From assembly GCF_015352455.1 (NCBI RefSeq), contig NZ_JADKPN010000004.1, forward strand, positions 62,001 through 126,000: DNA of 64,000 nucleotides, read 5' to 3'. Position 1 is the stretch's first letter. Every line of letters starts with the position of its first letter. Shown here piece after piece: positions 29,669 through 40,132 of this stretch. The translations under genes were made by a program, and so were the position numbers. Below the pieces are notes generated by a model that was not told the origin of the DNA, made no database searches, and was given only the letters and a program-made list of their open reading frames with translations. Source of the DNA: Nocardioides islandensis (GTDB lineage: Bacteria > Actinomycetota > Actinomycetes > Propionibacteriales > Nocardioidaceae).

Positions 29669-30670
29669 TCACCGGCGAGTCTTGGGGTCGAAGGCGTCAC
29701 GGATGGCGTCTCCGAGCAGGTTGAGCGCGACGACCAGCAAGAAGATGCCGACCACGGGCGCGTAGAGGTAGAGCGGGTAGGTGTCGAAGTACTCGACCGC
29801 CTTGTTGACCGTCTGGCCCCAGGACGGGACGCCGACGATGCCGATGCCGAGGTAGGAGAACCCTGCCTCGGCGGTCACGAAGAATGGCAGGCCGAGCGAG
29901 ATCGAGACGATGATGGGAGCCATCATGTTCGGCAGCAGCTCCTTGAACAGGATCAGCCGCGTGGGCACGCCCATCACCCGTGCCGCCTGGACGAACTCGC
30001 GCTCACGCAGCGAGAGCACCTCGCCGCGGATGAGCCGCGCGAGCTGCATCCAGCCGAAGAAGATCAGCACGCTCGTCAGCGCGATCACCTGGGCGTACTT
30101 CAGCGTCGTGGGCTGGTCGGCGAAGCGCAGGGTGATGATCGGGGCCAGGGCCAGCGCGATCAGCAGCAGGGGCAGCGCGAGGAACGTGTCGATGATGAAG
30201 GAGATGACCCTGTCGAGCCAGCCGCGGCTGAAGCCGGCGACCAGGCCGATCGTGATCCCGATCAGGGTCGAGACGGCCGTGGAGACGGTCGCGATGCCGA
30301 GCGACGTCCGGGCTCCGTAGAGCCACTCGGCGAGGTTGTCGTCACCGGTGTTGGGGGCGAGGCCCAACGGCGCCTTCCACGTGAAGCCGTGGTCCGGCGG
30401 GCCGATCACCGGGAAGTTGAAGATGTCGGTGTCGGACGACGGGTCACCGGCCCGCACCTCGACACCGAAGAGCTTGGCGATCAGGGGGGCGAAGATCGCG
30501 ATCAACACGAAGATCAGCACGATCGCGGAACACACCATCGCGATCTTGTCGGAACGGAGACGGGCCAGCGCGATCTGGAGTGGAGATCGGCCCGCGATCT
30601 CGGCTTCCTTCTCCTGGTCGGGAAGCTGGGTCACGTCGGGTGCGGCCATCTCCAACGGTGTCAGCGCCAT
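29669..30670 (-). CDS. Peptide ABC transporter permease (DppC/OppC type)
   Basis: This 333-residue permease is the first gene of the importer operon, an unusual position since dppA or dppB usually leads. It has an N-terminal cytoplasmic tail, a first helix (IAMVCSAIVLIFVLIAIFAPLI), a periplasmic loop and five helices; the EAA loop is FVQAARVMGVP. The ATG at 30670 follows AAAGGGG. Longer frames upstream run into the intergenic region and are rejected. Confidence 0.92.
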   Translation of the reverse strand: MALTPLEMAAPDVTQLPDQEKEAEIAGRSPLQIALARLRSDKIAMVCSAIVLIFVLIAIFAPLIAKLFGVEVRAGDPSSDTDIFNFPVIGPPDHGFTWKAPLGLAPNTGDDNLAEWLYGARTSLGIATVSTAVSTLIGITIGLVAGFSRGWLDRVISFIIDTFLALPLLLIALALAPIITLRFADQPTTLKYAQVIALTSVLIFFGWMQLARLIRGEVLSLREREFVQAARVMGVPTRLILFKELLPNMMAPIIVSISLGLPFFVTAEAGFSYLGIGIVGVPSWGQTVNKAVEYFDTYPLYLYAPVVGIFLLVVALNLLGDAIRDAFDPKTRR

Positions 30671-30952
30671 GTCGCCCCTTTGCTGGTCGTCACTGCTTGC
30701 TGTCTTCAGCCCGGCGCGAACTCCCGTGTCACTCGATCGGCGTGGCCGGACAAGTGATGGGGGACACACACGTAGGCACCCGAAGCGCGACATTAGACGA
30801 ACGGCACACGATGTTGAGCATCGGGGAGGTAACGGTTTGATACCAGCGCGTCGTGCGAGTGTCACACCGCAAGATTTCAACGAGCGCGCGCGACCGCCGG
30901 CTGTCAACCGAATTCCTCGTCGACAACCCTCCCACCTGCGGTTATCCGCGGT
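30671..30952. promoter_or_regulatory. Intergenic region, likely promoter of the peptide importer operon
   Basis: No coding sequence or structured RNA is seen in these roughly 280 bases between aspS and the importer operon, both on the minus strand. The sequence is less GC-rich than its surroundings and contains A/T-richer stretches such as TCTAATGT near 30790 and TATCAAACC near 30835 on the minus strand, which could be promoter elements. No clear operator is recognised. Confidence 0.4.
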
Positions 30953-32725
30953 CTACGCCTCCGTCGCCGTCTCCTTCCCCGGTACGGCGTCCACGCCGGC
31001 CTCCTTGCGCTGCTCCGGCGTGATGGGGGCCGGGGCCGCGGTGAGCGGGTCGAAACCACCGCCGGACTTGGGGAAGGCGATCACGTCACGGATCGAGTCG
31101 GTGCGCGCGAGCAGGGCCACGATGCGGTCCCAGCCGAAGGCCAGACCACCGTGCGGCGGGGCGCCGTACTTGAACGCCTCGAGCAGGAACCCGAACTTCT
31201 CGGTCGCCTCGGCCTCGTCGAGGCCCATGATCGCGAAGACCCGCTTCTGGATGTCCTCGCGATGGATACGGATCGACCCGCCGCCGATCTCGTTGCCGTT
31301 GCAGACGATGTCGTAGGCCCACGCCAGCGCGTTGCCGGGGTCCTGGTCGAAGGTGTCGAGGTCCTGCGGGGAGGTGAACGCGTGGTGCACCGCGGTCCAC
31401 GCGCCGCTGCCGACCGCGACGTCGCCGGCGGCGGTCGCCTCGTCGGCGGGCTCGAAGAGGGGCGCGTCGACGACCCACAGGAAGCTCCAGGCGTCCTCGT
31501 CGATCAGGCCGCCGCGACGGCCGATCTCCAGCCGGGCGGCGCCGAGCAGCGCGCGGCTGCTCTTGGTCGGGCCGGCCGCGAAGAACGCACAGTCCCCCGG
31601 CTCGGCCCCGATGTGCGCAGCCAGGCCGGCGCGCTCCTCCTCGGACAGGTTCTTGGCGACCGGCCCACCGAGCTCGCCGTCCTCCTGGAACAGCACGTAG
31701 GCGAGCCCCCGCGCGCCCCGCTGCTTGGCCCACTCCTGCCAGGCGTCCAGCTGCTTGCGCGGCTGGCTGGCGCCCCCGGGCATCACGACCGCGCCGACGT
31801 ACGGCGCCTGGAAGACGCGGAACGGGGTGTCGGAGAAGTAGTCCGTGCAGTCGACCAGCTCCAGGCCCATCCGCAGGTCCGGCTTGTCGGAGCCGAAGCG
31901 GGCCATCGCCTCGGCGTACGTCATCCGCGGGAACGGCGTCTCGAGCCGCACGCCGATCAGCGACCAGAGCGCGACGAGCACCTCCTCGGAGACGGCGAGG
32001 ACGTCGTCCTGGTCGACGAAGCTCATCTCGATGTCGAGCTGGGTGAACTCCGGCTGACGGTCGGCGCGGAAGTCCTCGTCGCGGTAGCAGCGGGCGATCT
32101 GGAAGTAGCGCTCCATGCCGGCGACCATCAGCAGCTGCTTGAACAGCTGCGGGCTCTGCGGCAGGGCGTACCAGCTGCCCGGCTGGAGCCGGGCCGGGAC
32201 CAGGAAGTCGCGGGCCCCCTCGGGCGTGCTGCGGGTCAGCGTCGGCGTCTCGACCTCGACGAAGCCGTGGCCGTCGAGCACGTCACGCGCGGCCTTGTTG
32301 ACCTTGCTGCGCAGGCGGAGCGCCTGGTTGGGGCCGGTACGGCGCAGGTCGAGGTAACGGTGCCGGAGCCGCGCCTCCTCGCCCACGTCCAGGTGCTCGT
32401 CGATCGGGAACGGCAGGGGCGCGGCCGCGCTGAGCACCTCGACGCGCTCGGCGATCACCTCGATCTCGCCGGACGGCAGGTTCGGGTTGGCGTTGCCCTC
32501 GGGACGGCGCTGGACCGCGCCGGTGACCGCGATGCAGTACTCGTTGCGCAGGCTGTGCGCGACCGCCTCGTCGCGGACCACGACCTGGGCCACGCCGCTG
32601 GCCTCGCGCAGGTCGAGGAAGGCGACACCACCGTGGTCGCGCCGGCGGGCGACCCAGCCGGCGAGGGTGACGGTCTGGCCGGCGTCGGCGGCGGTGAGCG
32701 TGCCGGCGTCGTGGGTGCGGATCAC
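30953..32725 (-). CDS. aspS: Aspartate-tRNA ligase
   Basis: This 590-residue class II synthetase charges tRNA-Asp; in bacteria lacking AsnRS/GlnRS it may also charge tRNA-Asn. It has the OB-fold anticodon domain ([18 protein letters not shown]), the catalytic motif 2 [18 protein letters not shown] and motif 3 [11 protein letters not shown]. The GTG at 32725 follows AGGAG by 8 bases and matches the family start. It follows hisS with a short gap. Confidence 0.95.
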   Translation of the reverse strand: MIRTHDAGTLTAADAGQTVTLAGWVARRRDHGGVAFLDLREASGVAQVVVRDEAVAHSLRNEYCIAVTGAVQRRPEGNANPNLPSGEIEVIAERVEVLSAAAPLPFPIDEHLDVGEEARLRHRYLDLRRTGPNQALRLRSKVNKAARDVLDGHGFVEVETPTLTRSTPEGARDFLVPARLQPGSWYALPQSPQLFKQLLMVAGMERYFQIARCYRDEDFRADRQPEFTQLDIEMSFVDQDDVLAVSEEVLVALWSLIGVRLETPFPRMTYAEAMARFGSDKPDLRMGLELVDCTDYFSDTPFRVFQAPYVGAVVMPGGASQPRKQLDAWQEWAKQRGARGLAYVLFQEDGELGGPVAKNLSEEERAGLAAHIGAEPGDCAFFAAGPTKSSRALLGAARLEIGRRGGLIDEDAWSFLWVVDAPLFEPADEATAAGDVAVGSGAWTAVHHAFTSPQDLDTFDQDPGNALAWAYDIVCNGNEIGGGSIRIHREDIQKRVFAIMGLDEAEATEKFGFLLEAFKYGAPPHGGLAFGWDRIVALLARTDSIRDVIAFPKSGGGFDPLTAAPAPITPEQRKEAGVDAVPGKETATEA

Positions 32726-32735
32726 GAGATTGCTC

Positions 32736-34076
32736 CTAGCTGGATGACTGGGTGACGATCGTCTGCTGCAGGTCTTCGGCGGGTGGGGTCCACGCGTCCG
32801 GGTCGGCGTCGACCTGGTCACCGCTGCGGATGTCCTTGACCTGGTGGGTGCCGTCCTCCTGGGGGAACCACACGTACGGGATGCCGCGCCGCTCGGCGTA
32901 CCGGATCTGCCTGCCGAACTTCTGCGGCGCGGCGGCCACCTCGGTGGCGATGCCGCGGCGGCGCAGCCGGTCGGCGAGGTCCTGGGCCGACGTCCGGGAG
33001 TCCTCGTCGGCCAGCGCGACGAGCACGGCGCTGGACACCGGGCGGCTGCCGCGCAGCACGCCGTCGGCGACCAGGGGGACGAGGGTGCGGGAGACGCCGA
33101 AGGAGACGCCGACGCCGGGGTACGTCGTGCGGCCGTCCGTGGCCAGCGCGTCGTAGCGGCCGCCGCCGCCGACGGACTTCAGCCGCTCGTAGCCCTCCAT
33201 GAAGATCTCGACGACCGTGCCCGTGTAGTAGTCGAGCCCGCGGGCGATGCGCAGGTTCGCCTCGACGGTGACGTGGTCGTCGACGACGGCGGCGCAGCCC
33301 TCGACGACGGCGGCCAGCTCCGCCAGACCGGCGTCGAGCAGCTCGTCCTCGACGCCGAGGGCGCGCACGGACTCCACGAACGACGTGTCGGCCACCCGGA
33401 TGGTCGCGAGGGCGAGGCAGCGCTCGGCCTGCTCGGGCGTCGCGCCGGCCGTGTCCACGAGCAGCTGGGCGACGGCGTCGGCCGGTTGCTTGTCGAGCTT
33501 GTCGATGGCGCGGATCGCGGCAGGTACGTCGGGGATGCCGAGCCCGCGGTAGAAGCCCTGGATCAGCTTGCGGTTGTTCACCTGGAACGACAGCCGCGGC
33601 AGCGGCAGCGAGCCGAGCGCCTCGACCATCACCCGGACGACCTCCACGTCGTGGTGGAACGGCAGCTCGTCCTTGCCGACGATGTCGATGTCCATCTGGG
33701 TGAACTGGCGGTAGCGGCCCTCCTGCGGCCGCTCGCCCCGCCACGCCGGCTGGACCTGGTACCGGCGGAACGGGAACTCCAGCCGGCCGGCGTGCTCCAG
33801 CACGTACCGGGCGAACGGCACCGTGAGGTCGAAGTGGAGGCCCAAGCCGGAGTCACCAGCTTGGTCGTCGGCGTGCAGCCGGCGCAGGACGTACAGCTCC
33901 TTGTCGATCTCGCCGCCCTTGGACAGCCGGTCGAGCGGCTCGACGGCGCGGGTCTCGATGTTGGTGAAGCCGTGCAGCTCGAAGGTGCGCGACAGCCGGG
34001 AGACGACCTCGCGCTCGACGGCCCGCTCGGCAGGCAGGAACTCGGGGTAGCCGCTCAGCGGCGTGGGCTTGCTCAA
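32736..34076 (-). CDS. hisS: Histidine-tRNA ligase
   Basis: This 446-residue class II synthetase carries the histidine motif [11 protein letters not shown] and the catalytic core motif 2 in [18 protein letters not shown]. The C-terminal anticodon domain ends with [16 protein letters not shown]. It belongs to the longer bacterial type. Start at the ATG at 34076, 4 bases after the metallo-hydrolase stop. The MBL-hisS-aspS order is standard for actinobacteria. Confidence 0.95.
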   Translation of the reverse strand: MSKPTPLSGYPEFLPAERAVEREVVSRLSRTFELHGFTNIETRAVEPLDRLSKGGEIDKELYVLRRLHADDQAGDSGLGLHFDLTVPFARYVLEHAGRLEFPFRRYQVQPAWRGERPQEGRYRQFTQMDIDIVGKDELPFHHDVEVVRVMVEALGSLPLPRLSFQVNNRKLIQGFYRGLGIPDVPAAIRAIDKLDKQPADAVAQLLVDTAGATPEQAERCLALATIRVADTSFVESVRALGVEDELLDAGLAELAAVVEGCAAVVDDHVTVEANLRIARGLDYYTGTVVEIFMEGYERLKSVGGGGRYDALATDGRTTYPGVGVSFGVSRTLVPLVADGVLRGSRPVSSAVLVALADEDSRTSAQDLADRLRRRGIATEVAAAPQKFGRQIRYAERRGIPYVWFPQEDGTHQVKDIRSGDQVDADPDAWTPPAEDLQQTIVTQSSS

Positions 34077-34080
34077 CGCT

Positions 34081-34803
34081 TCACAGTCCTCGGGTGCTGG
34101 CTGATCCCCTGGGTCCCGCTGCTCGCTCGTCCTGGAGCTCGAGGAGGAACGGGTTGGTCGCGCGCTCGCGACCGATGGACGTCTGGTCGCCGTGGCCGGG
34201 CAGCACGACGATGTCGTCGGCCAGCGTGAGCACCTTGGTGCGCAGGCTGTGCAGCATCGTCGGGTGGTCGCCGCCCGGCAGGTCGGTGCGCCCGATCGAG
34301 CCCTGGAACAGCAGGTCCCCGGAGAACATGACCTGGGAGATCTCCTGCTGCTCGTACGGCGCCCGGAACGTCACCGACCCGCGCGTGTGGCCGGGCGTGT
34401 GGTCGACGGTGAACGTCAGCCCGGCCAGCTCCAGGTCCTGGCCGTCAGCCAGCTCCTCGACGCGGTCGGGCTCGGCGAAGGTGTAGTGGCCGCCCAGCAG
34501 CATCTGGGTGGTCTCCCGGCTCATGCCCGCCATCGGGTTGGCCAGCAGGTGCCGGTCGTCGGGGTGGATCCAGGCCGTGGCGTCGTACGTGCCGGCCACC
34601 GGCGCCACGCACCACATGTGGTCGACGTGGCCGTGCGTGACCAGGACGGCGACCGGCTTGAGGCCGTGCTCGCGGACCACGTCGGCGACGCCGGGGGCGG
34701 CGTCCTTGCCGGGGTCGATCACCACGCACTCGGTGCCCGGCCCGGTGGCCGCGACGTAGCAGTTGGTGCCCCACGGACCTGCGGGGAATCCGGCGATCAG
34801 CAC
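34081..34803 (-). CDS. Metallo-beta-lactamase-fold hydrolase (glyoxalase II-like)
   Basis: This 240-residue hydrolase has the metal motif H57-G-H59-V-D61-H62 (THGHVDH), further metal ligands in DHTPGHTRGS and MFSGDLLF, and LPGHGDQTS near the end. The fold and its location beside hisS match a conserved actinobacterial MBL protein often annotated hydroxyacylglutathione hydrolase-like, but glutathione is not used by these bacteria, so the real thioester substrate is open. Confidence 0.88.
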   Translation of the reverse strand: MLIAGFPAGPWGTNCYVAATGPGTECVVIDPGKDAAPGVADVVREHGLKPVAVLVTHGHVDHMWCVAPVAGTYDATAWIHPDDRHLLANPMAGMSRETTQMLLGGHYTFAEPDRVEELADGQDLELAGLTFTVDHTPGHTRGSVTFRAPYEQQEISQVMFSGDLLFQGSIGRTDLPGGDHPTMLHSLRTKVLTLADDIVVLPGHGDQTSIGRERATNPFLLELQDERAAGPRGSASTRGL

Positions 34804-34939
34804 CGTCGCAGACTAGCGAGAGCGGTGGCAGCGGCCCGCATCCCTACCTGGGGGCGGAAGCCGCGGGAGACGATTGACTAGCATGGTGCCTCCCGCGCGG
34901 GCGAGCCGGAGCCCGTGGGACCGAGACGTAGGGACTGCC

Positions 34940-36349
34940 GTGACGAGCGACCAGGCCGACCCGCAGGCCGACCAGCCGTCGGACCAGCCGTCAGACCGGC
35001 CGCCCGCGGAACCGACCGTCGAGCCCGTCGCCGAAGCGCCCGCCGAGGCTCCGGCCGAGGTACCCACCGACACCCCGGCCGAGGTACCCACCGAGACTCC
35101 GGCCGAGCCGTCGGGACACGTGTGGGGAGCCGAGTGGGGTCGCGTCGGCGAGGACGGCACGGTCTTCGTCCGCACCGCGGACGGCGAGCGTGCGGTCGGG
35201 CAGTACCCCGAGGGCTCGCCGGACGAGGCACTGAAGTTCTACACCGACCGGTTCGACGCCCTCTCCTTCGAGGTCGACCTGCTCGACCAGCGCATCAAGT
35301 CCGGCGTGATGTCGCCCGAGGAGGCTGCCGAGTCGGTGCGGACCGTGCGCGGCCAGGTGTCCGACGCCAACGCGGTCGGCGACCTGGGGTCCCTGCTCGC
35401 CCGGCTGGACTCCTTCGGCGAGCTCATCGGCCAGCAGCGCGAGGCACGCAAGGCCGAGCGGGCCCAGAAGCAGGCCGAGGCCAAGGTCGACAAGGAGCGC
35501 ATCGTCGCCGAGGCCGAGAAGCTGGCCGCGGGCACCGACTGGCGCAACGGCGCCAACCGGCTGCGCGACCTGCTCGACCAGTGGAAGGCGCTCCCCCGCA
35601 TCGACCGACCGTCCGACGATGCGCTGTGGCGGCGGTTCTCGACCGCACGGACGGCGTACACCAAGGCCCGCAAGTCGCACTTCGCCGAGCAGCACGAGAA
35701 GCGCGCCGGCGCCCAGGTCGTCAAGGAGCGGCTGGTCAAGGAGGCCGAGGCGCTCTTGGACTCGACCGAGTGGGGGCCGACGTCGGGTGAGTACCGCGAG
35801 CTGATGCGGCGCTGGAAGGCCGCCGGACCGGCTCCTCGCGACATCGACGACGAGCTCTGGAAGCGGTTCCGGGCCGCGCAGGACCACTTCTTCTCCTCGC
35901 GTGACGCCGCGAACGCCGCGCAGGACGCCGAGTTCGCCGCCAACGCCGAGGTGAAGGAAGGGCTCCTGGTCCAGGCCGAGGCGCTGGTGCCCGTCACCGA
36001 CCTCGAGGCCGCGAAGAACGCGTTCCGCGACATCTCCGAGAAGTGGGATGCCGCCGGCAAGGTGCCGCGCGAGCGGATGCGCGACCTGGAGGGCCGGATC
36101 CGCAAGGTGGAGCAGGCCATCCGCTCGGTCGAGGACGAGCAGTGGCGGCGTACCGACCCCGAGAAGTCCGCGCGCGCCGACGACATGGTCTCCAAGCTCG
36201 AGGACGCGATCGCCAAGATCGAGGCCGACCTCGCCGCCGCCCAGTCCTCCGGCAACGAGAAGAAGGCGCAGGAGCTGGCCGAGAACCTCGAGTCCCGCCA
36301 GGCCTTCCTCGAGATGGCCAAGCGCGCCGCCTCCGACTACTCGGGCTGA
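34940..36349 (+). CDS. DUF349 repeat protein
   Basis: This 469-residue protein has a Pro/Glu/Ala-rich disordered N-terminus (residues 1-55) followed by several DUF349 helical repeats (W..A...R..DDELWKRFRAAQDHFF type) and coiled-coil stretches. The GTG at 34940 follows AGGGA and avoids an unlikely head from the frame beginning at 34874. Function is not established for the family in actinobacteria. It ends 8 bases before a convergent hydrolase gene that begins the accessory island. Confidence 0.85.
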   Translation: MTSDQADPQADQPSDQPSDRPPAEPTVEPVAEAPAEAPAEVPTDTPAEVPTETPAEPSGHVWGAEWGRVGEDGTVFVRTADGERAVGQYPEGSPDEALKFYTDRFDALSFEVDLLDQRIKSGVMSPEEAAESVRTVRGQVSDANAVGDLGSLLARLDSFGELIGQQREARKAERAQKQAEAKVDKERIVAEAEKLAAGTDWRNGANRLRDLLDQWKALPRIDRPSDDALWRRFSTARTAYTKARKSHFAEQHEKRAGAQVVKERLVKEAEALLDSTEWGPTSGEYRELMRRWKAAGPAPRDIDDELWKRFRAAQDHFFSSRDAANAAQDAEFAANAEVKEGLLVQAEALVPVTDLEAAKNAFRDISEKWDAAGKVPRERMRDLEGRIRKVEQAIRSVEDEQWRRTDPEKSARADDMVSKLEDAIAKIEADLAAAQSSGNEKKAQELAENLESRQAFLEMAKRAASDYSG

Positions 36350-36357
36350 TCCGCCCG

Positions 36358-37812
36358 TTACGTCGGCAGCCAGTCCAGCAGCTGCTGGGCGACCTCGGCC
36401 TGGCGGAAGTAGGAGTTGTGGTCGACCGACGCGCTCGCCTCGAGCACCAACCGGTCGGCGATCGGGAAGCCGGCCGAGCCCTCGACGTCCCAGCAGCCGA
36501 GCGTCGGCACGACCAGGTCGTTGTCGGCCTTGTCGAAGACCAGGTCCGTCGCGCCGTCGCGCGCCACGCGGGCCAGCGGGGCTCCGCGCGGAGGCTCGTA
36601 GTCGGCGGCCACCGCGCGCAGCAGGGCGGCCGGTGCGGGACGGCCGTTGAGTCCGGCGAGGTACGGCTCCTCGGGGTTCATCGCCATCAGGCCGTCGAGG
36701 CCGCCCACGGCGCCGACCGCGACCTGCTTCACCACCGCGAGCAGCAGGCCGAGGGTGTCGGTGACCCCGTTGTCCGGCACGAACTGCGCGAGGTCGGTGA
36801 TCCGGTCGAGCAGGTCGGAGAGGTGCTCGCGGTCGGCCAGGACCGTGCCGGCGTTCGGACAAGCCACCATCACCAGGCCCGGTACGGCGATGGCCGCGGC
36901 CGACGCGATCTCGCGGCCGACCAGGCCGCCCCGTGAGTGGGTGACCACGTCCACCTCGACGCTGACGCCGGCCGGCACGAGCGAGGCGAGCAGGTCGGCG
37001 TTCTCCTTCGGCGTGACCGAGACGGAGTGGTGCTCGAACGCGGCGACCCGGCCGTCGTACCGCTCGTGCAGCTCGGTCATCGTCGCCTGCGGGATCCCCC
37101 CGAAGCCGCCCTGCGGCGTGGAGAAGGTCCCGTGCACGAGCAGGAGGGCGCGGCCCTCGCCGAGCGTCGCCCAGTCGGCGTCGCCGAACGACGGCGCGTC
37201 GCCGCTGCGGTAGCCGTCGACGGTCATCCAGCGCACGCGGTTCCGCCGGTGCTGGTCCTCCCACTTGTGGGCGAAGTGGTCCCCCACCTTGCCGAGCACC
37301 GGGTCGACGAGCGGGAAGACCAGGACCTTCAGCACCTTCTTGCCGACGGCGCCGAGGATGCCGCGATGGGTGTCGCCCTCCTGCTCGTCGGGCGGGACGA
37401 CGGCCCTGGGGACCCGGTACGTGCGCCGGTCGCCGCCCCGGTCCGGTTGTGCCTGCGGCGGCACGTCGACGGAGAAGTGCCACGACAAGGAGCCGTCCTC
37501 CGCGGCGTACAGCAGCACCTGCCCGTTGCCGTCGCCCGGAGCCGGCACGTTGACCTCGATGTCGTCGGCGCCGCCGCTGCCGCGGGTGCCGTCGGCCGGC
37601 GTGATCTCCTGGTGCTGGGAGATCACGACCGAGAGCTGCTCGTCGAGCCCGGCGTCCTGGAGCGCGACCAGGAAGTCCTCGGTCGTCTGCTCCTCGCCGC
37701 GCATCCCCGGTGACGTCGGGCGGTAGACCTCGACCTCCCCGGTCAGCCCGGGGGTACGGATCACGACGTCCTCGACGAAGACGTCCCCGTCGGGGCGCAG
37801 GGGTTCGGCCAT
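36358..37812 (-). CDS. Predicted alpha/beta-hydrolase linked to CHAT protease
   Basis: This 484-residue protein has an N-terminal beta-rich region (about 1-135) and a C-terminal alpha/beta-hydrolase domain. Catalytic candidates are the oxyanion HG at 227-228 (LLLVHGTFS), nucleophile S293 in VVTHSRGG (a Thr replaces the first Gly of GxSxG) and H465 in SVDHNSYF. LVVPTLGCW supplies a possible acid. No signal peptide is seen, so it is probably cytoplasmic. It lies 10 bases downstream of the CHAT protease gene and is cotranscribed with it. Lipase- or esterase-like activity is inferred; it could be a latent effector released by the protease. Confidence 0.65.
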   Translation of the reverse strand: MAEPLRPDGDVFVEDVVIRTPGLTGEVEVYRPTSPGMRGEEQTTEDFLVALQDAGLDEQLSVVISQHQEITPADGTRGSGGADDIEVNVPAPGDGNGQVLLYAAEDGSLSWHFSVDVPPQAQPDRGGDRRTYRVPRAVVPPDEQEGDTHRGILGAVGKKVLKVLVFPLVDPVLGKVGDHFAHKWEDQHRRNRVRWMTVDGYRSGDAPSFGDADWATLGEGRALLLVHGTFSTPQGGFGGIPQATMTELHERYDGRVAAFEHHSVSVTPKENADLLASLVPAGVSVEVDVVTHSRGGLVGREIASAAAIAVPGLVMVACPNAGTVLADREHLSDLLDRITDLAQFVPDNGVTDTLGLLLAVVKQVAVGAVGGLDGLMAMNPEEPYLAGLNGRPAPAALLRAVAADYEPPRGAPLARVARDGATDLVFDKADNDLVVPTLGCWDVEGSAGFPIADRLVLEASASVDHNSYFRQAEVAQQLLDWLPT

Positions 37813-37822
37813 GGGTTGCTCC

Positions 37823-39994
37823 TCAGGTTGTCGAGAGGTGCAGGCGCGGGTGCCCGAACACCTGGTAGGCGATGAGGGTGGCGTGCTGGTGGGGATCGTC
37901 GGCCCTGGCGGCGGCCTCGGTGTACGTCGCCCGGATGGCGCGCATCGCCTCGGCGGCCGGCACGGCGTCCGGGCCGAGGGTCGCGGCGTAGAAGTCCTTG
38001 GCGACCGCGGCCGCCACCTCGTCGCGGACGTTCCAGAGCGGGGCCACGACTCCCCCGGCGCCGATCCGCATCAGCGTCGAGGCGAACCCCGCGTAGTCGC
38101 CGAGCACCGACTCGTCGGACGCCACCTGGCAGGCGTTGAGGAACACGAACGGACCGTGCGCGAGGCTTCCGGCTTCGAGCATCGTCGGTGTCAGGAACTG
38201 CGCGGTGGCGCCACCCGCCGGGCTCTTCTTGAGCAGGACGATGCCCTCCTGGCCGCCCTGGTCGTCGAACTTGCCGTGCAGCGCGGCGTGCAGCACGTCG
38301 TACTCGGGCCGGCTGTTGAACAGGTCGATCACGGTCAGCAGCTCGGGCTGGACCGGTGTGGCCGGCGGGTCGAAGAGCTTTGCGACCTCGTCGGCCTCCT
38401 CGAGGGCACTGTCGAGCCTCTTCCAGCTCGGTACGCCGGTGTAGTCGGCGGTCAGGACGGCGGCCTGGCGGATCGCCACCGTGCTGCGCGGCCGCGGCCG
38501 CGGCTTGTGCTCGTCCAGGGGCCAGCGGGACACCGCCACGTGCGCGCCCATGAACGGCGAGGGGCCACCCCAGGTCGTCGCCAGCTTGGGGTCGAAGGTC
38601 GCCAGCTCCCAGGGCACGACGAGCTCCTCGGTGAGCAGCAGCACCGCCGGGGCCGTCGTGCGTCCGGCCTGCTCGGCGACGTGGCGGACCGCCTCCTGGA
38701 TGGCGGTGGGAACGGCGCGGCCGATCTGCACGGCGCGTCCGGCGAGGCTGTAGTAGTCGTCGGCCGCCCCGCCGGAGAACTCGATGGTCCGCCGGATCAT
38801 GGTGGCGAAGCCGGCCACGTCCGCGTCGAGGGTGCTGGCGCTGGGCAGGTCCGGCACCGGCACGGCCGGGTCCGCGGCGTACGCCGTCCAGACGAACGTC
38901 GTGGACCCGGCGTCGGAGCGGCAGACCGAGACGACCAGGTCCGGGGCGTCGCCACCCACCAGCGGGTCGAGGTCCAGCAGGTCGACGTCACGGCGGTCGG
39001 GGACGACGGCGTCGGCGACGCGGTCCGCGGTGTCCACCACGACGACGGTGCGCCAGGCGACGCCGACCACCTGGCCGTCGCGGTGGAGCTGGAGGCCCAG
39101 GCGTCGCTCGGGCGAGAGCTCCTCGCCGTAGCGGGCGGTGCAGGTGAAGGTCGTCGACGGGTACGGGTCGAGGTCGGTGACCGTGAGGTGGGCCCGGGGC
39201 GTGCCCGTCACCTCGAACGACGCGGGGTCGTAGAGGAGCACGACGTCGAGCTCGACGGTCTCGCCGGCGTCGAAGGCGAGCGGCGAGCTGGCGACGAGCT
39301 GGGCGTCGCGGCGCTGCTGGAGACCGAGGACGACCTGGAACGCCTGGTCGAGGACGACGACGTCAGGTCTCGGGGTGCCGGTCACCTCGAGCCGGGGGTA
39401 GGCCTTGCGGGACGTGCTCGCGTCCGGGCCCCGCACGGCGTCGGGCTCGGTGCCGTCGTCGGGTCCGGCGCCCCGGCCCTCGTCGGGCGGTTCGGCCATC
39501 GCCGTCTCGGGGTCGTGCCACCAGCGGTACGGCGGACCTGCGGCGAGCGACGTACGCACGGTGGCGACCTTGGCCATCAGGGCGTCGAGCTCCGGGTCGG
39601 GGTTCGCCTCGAGGTCGTCGAGGAGCGAGCGCATTCGCAGCCGCGAGGCGAGCGCGACGCCCTGGATCATCATGTCGTGGGCGTAGAGCTCCGGCGGCAG
39701 CGCGCGAGCCATCCGCAGCAGCGCCATCAACGGGTAGCGCTGGGGTGAGGTGGCCTCCACGACGTGCTCGAGCGCGACGGACTGCCCGGAGTCGGCCAGG
39801 TCCTGGGCCAAGGACCCGGCCTCGTCCGGGGAAAGAGCGGCCAGGTCGGCGGGGTCGACCATCGAGTCGTCCCCGTGCGCGCGCAGGTCGGCGGCCGCCG
39901 CCCTCGCCCGGTCGAGGTCGTCGTCGCTGAACGCCGGCGCCGTCTCGATGGCAGGCTCGACCGCCTCGATCGCTGCCCGTGTCGCCTCGTCCAT
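37823..39994 (-). CDS. CHAT-domain cysteine protease
   Basis: This 723-residue protein has an N-terminal helical region (residues 1-140), a beta-rich middle with ligand-binding-like segments, and a C-terminal caspase-like CHAT domain. The catalytic pair is H573 in VLHAALHGK and C622 in VFLNACQVAS, preceded by LLTEELVVPWELATFD and followed by GAGGVVAPLWNVRDEV, typical of CHAT. The ATG at 39994 follows GGAGGG; the long frame upstream is antisense noise over the next gene. It is first of a two-gene operon with the hydrolase and is divergent from a second CHAT gene. A role in proteolytic signalling or defence is inferred from the family. Confidence 0.8.
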   Translation of the reverse strand: MDEATRAAIEAVEPAIETAPAFSDDDLDRARAAAADLRAHGDDSMVDPADLAALSPDEAGSLAQDLADSGQSVALEHVVEATSPQRYPLMALLRMARALPPELYAHDMMIQGVALASRLRMRSLLDDLEANPDPELDALMAKVATVRTSLAAGPPYRWWHDPETAMAEPPDEGRGAGPDDGTEPDAVRGPDASTSRKAYPRLEVTGTPRPDVVVLDQAFQVVLGLQQRRDAQLVASSPLAFDAGETVELDVVLLYDPASFEVTGTPRAHLTVTDLDPYPSTTFTCTARYGEELSPERRLGLQLHRDGQVVGVAWRTVVVVDTADRVADAVVPDRRDVDLLDLDPLVGGDAPDLVVSVCRSDAGSTTFVWTAYAADPAVPVPDLPSASTLDADVAGFATMIRRTIEFSGGAADDYYSLAGRAVQIGRAVPTAIQEAVRHVAEQAGRTTAPAVLLLTEELVVPWELATFDPKLATTWGGPSPFMGAHVAVSRWPLDEHKPRPRPRSTVAIRQAAVLTADYTGVPSWKRLDSALEEADEVAKLFDPPATPVQPELLTVIDLFNSRPEYDVLHAALHGKFDDQGGQEGIVLLKKSPAGGATAQFLTPTMLEAGSLAHGPFVFLNACQVASDESVLGDYAGFASTLMRIGAGGVVAPLWNVRDEVAAAVAKDFYAATLGPDAVPAAEAMRAIRATYTEAAARADDPHQHATLIAYQVFGHPRLHLSTT

Positions 39995-40132
39995 CCCGGT
40001 CCCTCCGTCCGAGAGGAGCCGGCCCCGGGCCGGTGGATACCTGCGGCTCGCGTCGGTATCTGGGGGGCGGCTCGTCCCTCTAGTCTGATGTCCGCACCGG
40101 GAAAGTTGAATGGGCACGCGAAAGAGCCGCAG
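39995..40132. promoter_or_regulatory. Divergent promoter region with inverted repeat between two CHAT genes
   Basis: This 138-base gap separates the two CHAT genes. It contains a GATACC / GGTATC inverted repeat (40036-40041 and 40055-40060) separated by 13 bases, centred near the middle of the gap, which could be an operator controlling both genes. A TAGTCT sequence near 40080 could be a -10 element for the plus-strand gene. No regulator gene is adjacent. Confidence 0.4.

Noticed and set aside
24255-30670. Antimicrobial peptide export operon
   Set aside because: The lipoprotein SBP and two permeases plus two ATPases define an importer of the Dpp/Opp class.
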